Positions 57,443-64,000 of a DNA stretch of 64,000 bases are shown piece by piece. The stretch covers positions 931,948 through 995,947 of the forward strand of contig AMFN01000002.1 in assembly GCA_000302695.1 (NCBI GenBank), in the 5' to 3' direction. Each line of letters begins with the position of its first letter. Positions within the stretch are counted from its first letter, which is position 1. The stretch is from Enterobacteriaceae bacterium LSJC7 (GTDB lineage Bacteria; Pseudomonadota; Gammaproteobacteria; Enterobacterales; Enterobacteriaceae). The notes under the pieces were generated by a model. It was not told where the DNA came from, did no database searches, and saw only the letters and a program-made list of their open reading frames with translations. Position numbers and translations under genes: made by a program.

Positions 57443-57572
57443 AAAGCAGGGTGCAAAGAAGATCACAAAATGCAAATTCTTCTCCTGCGCGCCTGGCGTC
57501 GAACTACGCTTTGCAGTGACATATCCGGCAAAAAAACGGACGAACTTCACAAAATACTGAGGGCGCGACGGA

Positions 57573-58916
57573 ATGAAGAATAACGTTGTGGCAGACGACA
57601 TTCGGGAACTATTTTCGCAGGCGATGTCGCAGATGTATCAGCAGGAGGTTCCGCAGTACGGCACCTTGCTGGAGCTGGTGGCAGATGTGAACCTGAGCGT
57701 GCTGGAGAAATCGCCGAAGCTGCATGAGCAACTGGCGAATGCAGGTGAGCTGGCGCGGTTGAACGTTGAGCGCCACGGCGCTATTCGCGTAGGCACGGCA
57801 CAGGAGCTGGCAACGCTGCGGCGCATTTTTGCCATTATGGGGATGCACCCGGTAGGTTATTACGATTTATCGCAGGCCGGTGTACCGGTGCACTCCACCG
57901 CATTTCGCCCGATTGACGATGCAGCACTGGCGCGCAATCCGTTTCGGTTATTTACCTCACTGCTGCGCCCGGAACTGATTGAAGACACGCTACTGCGCCA
58001 GCAGGCGCTGGATATTCTGGCGCAGCGCGACATTTTTACTGCGCGCTGTCGCGAGCTGCTCGCGCTGCATGAGCAGCAACAGGGATTTAGCGCACAACAG
58101 GCGCAGGAGTTTGTGAATGAGGTACTGGAAACATTCCGCTGGCACAGCCACGCGACGGTTGATGCCGCCACCTATGGTGCGTTACACCAGGCGCACAGGC
58201 TGGTGGCCGATGTGGTGTGTTTTCGCGGTTGCCACATTAACCATCTCACACCACGCACGCTGGATATTGACCGCGTGCAGGCGATGATGCCGCAATACGG
58301 CATCACGCCTAAAGCGGTTATCGAAGGGCCGCCACGACGCGAGCATCCTGTTTTGTTGCGCCAGACCAGTTTCCGGGCGCTGGAGGAGCAGATTGTTTTC
58401 AGTGGCGACAGCCCCGGCACACACACGGCGCGCTTTGGCGAGATTGAACAGCGGGGTATGGCGCTCACGCCCAAAGGCCGGGCGCTGTATGACCGGTTGT
58501 TGTTTGAAGCAGGCAGCGGTGAGGATAACCTGACGCATCAGCTGCATCTGCAGGACGTTTTCCAGTCATTCCCGGATGATGAGTGCGAAATAATGCGCCA
58601 GCAACTTGGCTACTTCCGCTATCGTCTCACGCCCGTGGGTGAGGGGCATCGCCATGCTATTCGCCCAGGCGACGATGCCTGGCACCTGATTGAGCGCGGC
58701 TGGCTGGAGGCGCATCCCATTACCTATGAAGATTTTCTGCCGGTCAGCGCCGCCGGAATTTTTCAGTCCAATCTGGGCGACCAGACGAAGACGTTCAGCG
58801 CCGGGCATGCCAGCCGTGAAAGCTTTATTGCGGCGCTGGGTTGCCCGCCGCTTGATGAGTTTGCGCTTTATCAGGAAGCAGAGAATCGTAGTAAACGACG
58901 TTGCGGTCTGCTGTAA
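57573..58916 (+). CDS. ydcJ: YdcJ, DUF1338 2-oxoadipate dioxygenase/decarboxylase-type enzyme
   Basis: 447 residues, equal to E. coli YdcJ. The family enzyme HglS of Pseudomonas converts 2-oxoadipate to 2-hydroxyglutarate in lysine breakdown, using iron held by two His and one Glu; matching segments here are VERHGAIRVG near residue 66, RGCHINHLT near 215 and a late glutamate (SFRALEEQIVFSGD). Divergent from pcaH. The physiological substrate in enterics is not known to me. Confidence 0.93.
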   Translation: MKNNVVADDIRELFSQAMSQMYQQEVPQYGTLLELVADVNLSVLEKSPKLHEQLANAGELARLNVERHGAIRVGTAQELATLRRIFAIMGMHPVGYYDLSQAGVPVHSTAFRPIDDAALARNPFRLFTSLLRPELIEDTLLRQQALDILAQRDIFTARCRELLALHEQQQGFSAQQAQEFVNEVLETFRWHSHATVDAATYGALHQAHRLVADVVCFRGCHINHLTPRTLDIDRVQAMMPQYGITPKAVIEGPPRREHPVLLRQTSFRALEEQIVFSGDSPGTHTARFGEIEQRGMALTPKGRALYDRLLFEAGSGEDNLTHQLHLQDVFQSFPDDECEIMRQQLGYFRYRLTPVGEGHRHAIRPGDDAWHLIERGWLEAHPITYEDFLPVSAAGIFQSNLGDQTKTFSAGHASRESFIAALGCPPLDEFALYQEAENRSKRRCGLL

Positions 58917-58958
58917 ACGCGGTAATCTGCGCGGATGCATAAAATAAAGGACAGTAGT

Positions 58959-60470
58959 ATGGAAAGCCCGCGCACCCAAATTGTTACGCTTCCTCAGGGC
59001 CAGCTGATTGGCACGCTTGAAAAGGGAATCGCCGCCTGGCGCGGTATTCCTTATGCGGCACCGCCGACAGGCGAAGGGCGCTGGCGGGCTCCTCGCCCGG
59101 CTCAGGCGTGGCAGGGTGTACGAGTGGCAGACAGCGCCGGACCTTCTTGCTGGCAGGATGCAGAGTCTTGCCGCGAAGTGGGGGGCGGTGACCCGGGTCA
59201 ATTCTCTGAAGACTGCCTGTATCTCAACGTTTGGGCACCCCAGCCGCATGCGGCACCGCTGCCGGTGATGGTGTGGCTGCACGGTGGCGGCTTCACGATT
59301 GGTGCAGGCAGCCTGCCGCCTTATGATGGCGGCGCTCTGGCCGCGCGCGGCGCGGTGTTGGTGACGGTTAACTATCGCCTGGGCCACCTCGGTTTTTTTG
59401 CTCATCCGGCTCTTCAGGGTGAAGACTCGCTGGGTCAGACCTGCAACTTTGGGTTACTGGACCAGATTGCCGCGCTGGAATGGGTGCGTGACAACATTGC
59501 CCATTTTGGTGGTGACCCGGAAAACGTGACGTTGTTTGGTGAATCGGCAGGTGCGCGCAGCGTACTGTCCCTGCTGGCCTCGCCCCTGGCGGGTGGGCTG
59601 TTTCACAAAGCGGTGGTGCAAAGCGCTTACACGCTTGCCGATGTGAGTCTTGATAAAGCGCTCATCCAGGGCGTGGCGGTGGCCCAGCATTTTGGCCTGG
59701 AGGACGCCAGCGCCGACCAACTGCGCGCGCTACCGGCTCAAGCCTTTTCGCGTTTGACCTCGCCACTCAGCATTGGTCCGGCACCCATCTGCGGTGACAG
59801 GGTGTTGCCAGAACCCATGCTCGACGTTTTCTTTGCCGCACGCCAGCATCCCATGCCGGTACTGATTGGCAGCAACAGCGATGAAGCGAGTGTGATGTCG
59901 GTGTTTGGCGTCGATCTTGAGCAGCAAATCCAGAGAATGCGCCGTGAGAGCCGGGTTGGATTGGGGTTAATCAAAATGCTCTACCCGGGGGGGCGTGGCG
60001 ATCTGGAACTGGGCCGCCAGGTGTGCCGCGATATGGCGTTTACCACAATGGGTTTTGTGGTAATGCAGGCGCAGCAGCGGCTGGGGCAGCCATGCTGGCG
60101 CTACTGGTTTGATTATGTTTGCGAAGCAGAACACGCGACCTATCCCAATGGAGCCTGGCACGGTAACGAAGTGGTGTACGTGTTCGATAACCTGCAACGC
60201 ACGCCGCCTGCGAACGAGTATGCCAACGCGCGCGATATTGCCTTTGCAGGCCAGGTCGCCGATTACTGGGCAGCGTTCGCCCGCTACCGCGCAGGCGATG
60301 AGCCGCTGCTGCCAGGCGTTGTGCCCTGGCCTGCCAGCGTGCGCGGTGCCGACAGGCTGCTTCGCCTGGGTATCAACAGCGGTGTGGGGTTTAAAATAGA
60401 AAAGCGTTTTATGCGCACACGAATGGCGCTGTTTAAGCGCGTGATGAAGCATCACGTCAGCCTGGATTAA
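58959..60470 (+). CDS. Type-B carboxylesterase
   Basis: 503 residues from the ATG at 58959 (AAAGGA ribosome site); an upstream ATG at 58935 would add eight residues. Nucleophile elbow GESAGA near residue 194, oxyanion HGGGF near 108, acid residue in SNSDEAS, and histidine in WHGNEV. Related to PnbA-type esterases. No signal peptide. It may hydrolyse aromatic esters, which would suit the pcaHG neighbour, but the substrate is unknown. Confidence 0.9.
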   Translation: MESPRTQIVTLPQGQLIGTLEKGIAAWRGIPYAAPPTGEGRWRAPRPAQAWQGVRVADSAGPSCWQDAESCREVGGGDPGQFSEDCLYLNVWAPQPHAAPLPVMVWLHGGGFTIGAGSLPPYDGGALAARGAVLVTVNYRLGHLGFFAHPALQGEDSLGQTCNFGLLDQIAALEWVRDNIAHFGGDPENVTLFGESAGARSVLSLLASPLAGGLFHKAVVQSAYTLADVSLDKALIQGVAVAQHFGLEDASADQLRALPAQAFSRLTSPLSIGPAPICGDRVLPEPMLDVFFAARQHPMPVLIGSNSDEASVMSVFGVDLEQQIQRMRRESRVGLGLIKMLYPGGRGDLELGRQVCRDMAFTTMGFVVMQAQQRLGQPCWRYWFDYVCEAEHATYPNGAWHGNEVVYVFDNLQRTPPANEYANARDIAFAGQVADYWAAFARYRAGDEPLLPGVVPWPASVRGADRLLRLGINSGVGFKIEKRFMRTRMALFKRVMKHHVSLD

Positions 60471-60480
60471 GGTTCAGCGC

Positions 60481-60641
60481 AAAACCCTTTTTTTGAGGTG
60501 GTTTGTAAGCTATTGATTTTTAATATCAGCAGACGAAGGCCAGAAAAAAGGGTTTTAGCCGTAGTTTGGCGATTTATTTTTACAGGGCAATGGGTTAAGT
60601 TGTTTCGGCTCTGGTTTACTGCCGTACAGGCAGCTTAGAAA
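60481..60641 (+). CRISPR. Orphan type I-F CRISPR leader with a single repeat
   Basis: A near-consensus type I-F repeat lies at 60614-60641 (GTTTACTGCCGTACAGGCAG then CTTAGAAA), one base from the form recalled for enterobacteria, with an intact CTGCC-GTACA-GGCAG hairpin. Upstream, AAAACCCTTTTTT (60481-60493) and AAAAAAGGGTTTT (60544-60556) form a 13-base inverted repeat around TATTGATTTTTAA, as in I-F leaders. No second clean repeat follows at +60; GCCGT, CAGGC and GTTAATAG around 60721-60742 may be a worn one. No cas genes nearby. Confidence 0.65.
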
Positions 60642-60837
60642 GAGGTTTGATAGATGCTGTCCGGCGTATCACCAGGTGTAACGCGTACCAACTCCCGTTC
60701 AAGCCTGTATTTCCGTACCGCCGTTTAATCAGGCTGTTAATAGCGAAGGTATTGAGGCAGCAGGGTTGAGGAACATTATCAATCCTGCTGTCCAGAACAC
60801 GAAACGGGGACGAAGATGCGCCAGCGATAAGCCTGTA

Positions 60838-61480
60838 TCAAGGCTGAATCAGCATTACCCCAGCGTTTTGCATTGCCGTTAGAGCAATCTCTGTCTTGAG
60901 GACCTGTTCCGGGAAAATAAACCCCTGCAACGGGCTTTCAAATAGCGCTTCAATAACAGCTCATGTGCTGTTATGGCGCCAATAGGATCTTCCGGGTCGT
61001 GTAGTGCAGTAAGTCGCACTGTAGTCATGCGCGAAAACTCACGGCTAATTTTATCAACCAGTGGCAAGAACATTCTGCCTCGTAATAGCCAAGCGGCACA
61101 ACAGGTGACGTTGGCTGATAGTGCATAGCCATATTGAGAAGGGGGGCATAACCATCGGCGGTGCCTACGGTTATATCGATAAAAGCGATATTGTGACGAA
61201 TAGCAAACTCACCTGGCGCATGTTTGGGGTCCGGCACGGCACTAACAATCAGTTGAGACATCGCGGCAAGTTGCGGGATCTCTTTATGTTCCAGATCAAG
61301 AGAGGCCGTGAAGGCATTTCCCAGCTTTTGAGCCAGCGCTTCGCCTTTCTCAGGAGAACGGCCTGCCAGAATTAATGTTACATGTGGGAAAAGCGCCCGC
61401 AATTGAGTGGCGAGATTACTGCCAATCATTCCGTAGCCACCGGCAATAAAAATCTGCTGCACTGTGTTGATAGTCATCAT
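60838..61480 (-). pseudogene. Frameshifted NAD(P)-binding (saccharopine dehydrogenase-like) protein
   Basis: The first part reads from 61480 with a Rossmann loop (IFIAGGYGMIGSNLATQL) and goes well to PLGYYEAE near 61085. It then continues in another frame as RMFLPLVDKISREF to ITAHE, and in a third as VIEALFESPLQGFIF, QVLKTEIALTAMQNA and a stop at 60838. Two frameshifts therefore break an otherwise good gene of about 215 codons. It is divergent from the truncated LysR gene, presumably its former regulator. Confidence 0.8.
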
Positions 61481-61579
61481 ACTTCCTCATTCAAATGTGA
61501 TTGAAGAGGAGACAGTAGCGTACAAATACGATTTAATTAATTTCATTAATGTTTATAGGTTAATGAGTTTAAATCAGCA

Positions 61580-62239
61580 ATGAATATCAAAATTTCCGAC
61601 TTTGAATCTTTTATTGCAGTCGCGACGCATTGTAGTTTCCGCCTGGCGGCACAGGCTGCGGGCGTGACACCCTCAGCAATGAGTCATTCCATTCGCCAGC
61701 TTGAGGAACGGCTAAAGGTCAGACTGTTTACTCGCACGACTCGCAGCGTTTCACTGACAGATGCCGGGCGCAAATTATTTGAGACGCTTTCACCCTTGTT
61801 CAGTAGCGCAACGGATGCCATTGAAGCCATAAATGGTTACCGCACAACCCCAATGGGCACTCTACGTATCAATACGGTCAGACTGGGAGGGCGTTATCGG
61901 CTTGCGCCGTTGGTGGCAGGATTTCACAAGCACTATCCCGATGTGAGAGTCGAAATAAGCGGGGACGACAATCTGGTTGATATTGTCAGCAGTCAATACG
62001 ATGCCGGTGTCAGACTTAGTGAAGTAATTGAAAAAGATATGATTTCAATTCCGCTCGGCAATCCCGTTCGTTATGTGGTTGTCGCCAGCCCTGACTATCT
62101 AAAAACGCATCCGAGACCCACTCGGCCGCAGGATCTTCTCGAACATGAATGCATCCAGTTCCGTTTTCCTGGTGGCCGCAGTTATCAGTGGCAATTTGGC
62201 CGCGACCAGGAGCGCTCTGAAAGTAACCGTTTGGGCTAA
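61580..62239 (+). pseudogene. Truncated LysR-type regulator
   Basis: 219 codons. Complete helix-turn-helix ([20 protein letters not shown]) and the first part of the effector domain (GTLRINTVRLGGRYRLAPLV), but the frame ends after HECIQFRFPGGRSYQWQF, about 80 residues short of the usual 300. The remaining domain half is missing, so ligand sensing should be lost. Divergent from the frameshifted dehydrogenase-like gene. Confidence 0.8.
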
Positions 62240-62423
62240 CAAGGCTCAACCGCTGCACAGCGCGGAAGTGGCGCGGTGAGAGCGCAAAAAATGCGCGGTA
62301 AGCGTTTTATAAGAATGAGGAATTTTGACTGGCGCGCGCGGGCGTACCTGGTGCATCATCTTGTTGCTGCTTCGCCTGTGCGGGAAGTGATATTCATCGA
62401 CACAGAAGGATGATTTCTCAGGC

Positions 62424-64000
62424 ATGAACCGTAGACGTTTTATCAAAGCCTCGATGGCGCTTGCCGCAGCCTGCGGCACACCGGGCCTGGCTGGCCTGTT
62501 CGCGCAAAACGCATGGGCGCAGGACGCCGCTATCGCCGATGGCAGTTCGCGTCCGTTTGATTTCGCGAGCCTCAAAGAGATGGCCGGTACGCTTGCGAAG
62601 TCACCGTGGGGCGGTGCGCCCGGTCCGCTGCCGGACACGCTGGCAAAACTCACTCCGCAAGCTTACAACAGCATTCAGTACGACGCCGCGCACTCCCTGT
62701 GGAACAACCTTAATGACCGTCAGCTTGACGTGCAATTTTTCCACGTCGGCATGGGCTTTCGCCGTCGCGTGCGCATGTATTCCGTTGATCCAGCGAGTCG
62801 TGAAGCGCGTGAAATTCATTTTCGCCCGGAACTATTTCAGTATAACGATGCAGGCGTGGACACGCGCCAGCTGGAAGGGCAGTCGGATCTTGGTTTTGCC
62901 GGGTTCCGTGCTTTTAAAGCGCCAGAGCTGGCCCGCCGTGATGTGGTTTCTTTCCTGGGCGCGAGCTACTTCCGCGCAGTGGATGATACCTTCCAGTACG
63001 GACTGTCGGCCCGTGGCCTGGCGGTAGACACCTATACCGACGGCATTGAAGAGTTCCCGGACTTCACCGCGTTCTGGTTTGAAACCCCCAAAGCCAGCGA
63101 CACCACCTTTGTGGTGTATGCGCTGCTCGACAGCCCCAGCGTGACCGGTGCCTACAAGTTCATCATTAGCTGCGAAACAAAGCAGGTGATGATGGAAGTG
63201 GAAAACCACCTGTTTGTCCGCAAGGCGGTAAAACAGCTTGGTATTGCGCCCATGACCAGCATGTTTAGCTGTGGCACTAACGAACGGCGCATGTGCGACA
63301 CCATTCATCCGCAAATTCACGACTCCGACCGGCTGGCAATGTGGCGCGGCAACGGCGAGTGGGTGTGCCGCCCGCTGAACAACCCGCAAAAATTGCAGTT
63401 CAACGCCTATATGGACGAAAGCCCGAAGGGTTTTGGTCTGTTGCAGATGGACCACAATTTTGCCAGCTACCAGGATGTAATGGGCTGGTACGACAAGCGC
63501 CCAAGTCTGTGGGTTGAGCCACGCAATGACTGGGGCAAAGGCTCGGTCAACCTGATGGAAATCCCGACTACGGGCGAGACGCTGGATAATATTGTCTGCT
63601 TCTGGCAGCCAGAAAAACCGGTGCAGGCGGGCGATGAACTGACCTTCCAGTACCGTCTTTACTGGAGCGCCGAACCGCCGGTGCGCACGCACCTGGCGCG
63701 TATTTACGCCACCCGCACCGGCATGGGCAGCTTCCCGGAAGGTTGGGCGCCGGGCGAGCATTTCCCGCAGCAATGGTCGCGCCGTTTTGCCATTGACTTC
63801 GTGGGCGGTGACCTGAAGGCGGCAGCGCCTAAGGGCATTGAACCGGTGATTACACTGTCAAGCGGTGTGGCAAAGCAGGTCGAAATCCTCTATGTCGCGC
63901 CGTTTGACGGCTACCGTATTCTGTTTGACTGGTATCCCACCTCAGACAGCATGGAGCCGGTAGATATGCGCCTGTTCCTGCGCACAAAGGACGATACGCT
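62424..64000 (+). CDS. opgD: OpgD, periplasmic glucan biosynthesis protein (partial)
   Basis: The gene starts at 62424 and stays open to the window edge (525 codons; E. coli OpgD has 551). A Tat signal is visible: [10 protein letters not shown] with a hydrophobic core ending AWAQDAA. The body matches OpgD in long segments ([59 protein letters not shown]). It shapes the backbone of osmoregulated periplasmic glucans. Follows ydcJ in E. coli; here about 3.5 kb of esterase, CRISPR remnant and pseudogenes intervene. Confidence 0.96.
   Translation, partial: MNRRRFIKASMALAAACGTPGLAGLFAQNAWAQDAAIADGSSRPFDFASLKEMAGTLAKSPWGGAPGPLPDTLAKLTPQAYNSIQYDAAHSLWNNLNDRQLDVQFFHVGMGFRRRVRMYSVDPASREAREIHFRPELFQYNDAGVDTRQLEGQSDLGFAGFRAFKAPELARRDVVSFLGASYFRAVDDTFQYGLSARGLAVDTYTDGIEEFPDFTAFWFETPKASDTTFVVYALLDSPSVTGAYKFIISCETKQVMMEVENHLFVRKAVKQLGIAPMTSMFSCGTNERRMCDTIHPQIHDSDRLAMWRGNGEWVCRPLNNPQKLQFNAYMDESPKGFGLLQMDHNFASYQDVMGWYDKRPSLWVEPRNDWGKGSVNLMEIPTTGETLDNIVCFWQPEKPVQAGDELTFQYRLYWSAEPPVRTHLARIYATRTGMGSFPEGWAPGEHFPQQWSRRFAIDFVGGDLKAAAPKGIEPVITLSSGVAKQVEILYVAPFDGYRILFDWYPTSDSMEPVDMRLFLRTKDDT

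Noticed and set aside
60674-60701. A second CRISPR repeat exactly 60 bases after the orphan repeat
   Set aside because: The bases there do not match the repeat; only scattered fragments occur about 40 bases later.

Overview
The window looks like chromosomal DNA of a member of the Enterobacteriaceae. Its backbone follows the order known from the Escherichia coli tynA-paa-ynb-azoR-hrpA-ydcF-ydcI-ydcJ-opgD region, and the encoded proteins match the enterobacterial families closely. It differs from E. coli by several insertions and losses, so a relative such as the Enterobacter/Kosakonia/Cedecea/Klebsiella group is more likely than E. coli. No rRNA or tRNA gene was seen.

Region 1 (about 0.1-15.3 kb) is the most unusual part. 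It is an AT-richer island encoding a self-contained TonB-dependent import system: a receptor with an N-terminal STN signalling domain, a cytosolic thioredoxin-like protein, an unrecognised 290-residue protein, two paralogous SbmA/YddA-type ABC half-transporters, a dedicated ExbB-ExbD-TonB set, an M16 zinc protease without a signal peptide, and a FecI-type sigma factor with its FecR regulator. Read together, this suggests uptake of a peptide-like ligand through both membranes, with proteolysis inside the cell.

Region 2 (15.3-31.8 kb) is aromatic amine and phenylacetate catabolism: tynA, paaZ, a divergent paaABCDEFGHI-K operon, and paaXY. The thiolase gene paaJ is missing between paaI and paaK. 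CRP-like and PaaX-like sites lie in the paaZ-paaA gap. Three small genes, one encoding an exported protein with a 13-residue repeat, separate paaK from paaX.

Region 3 (31.9-37.6 kb) is a translationally coupled phospholipid-metabolism operon, ynbA-ynbB-plsC-like-ynbC-ynbD plus a small membrane protein. Region 4 (38-46.8 kb) holds azoR, hrpA, an exported YD-repeat-like protein, an MHS-type transporter and ydcF.

Region 5 (46.8-49.7 kb) is a decayed prophage with a DicA-like repressor, its operators, a truncated replication protein and a long inverted repeat. Region 6 (49.7-54.7 kb) has frmR-frmA for formaldehyde (no frmB), a degenerate four-repeat type I-F-like CRISPR array, and mmuP-mmuM with MetJ boxes.

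Region 7 (54.9-64 kb) has ydcI, the protocatechuate dioxygenase genes pcaHG inserted between ydcI and ydcJ, a carboxylesterase, an orphan type I-F CRISPR leader with one repeat, a divergent pair of decayed genes, and opgD running off the right edge. The presence of pcaHG may explain both the role of YdcI and the tolerated loss of paaJ, because a pca-pathway thiolase could serve both routes.
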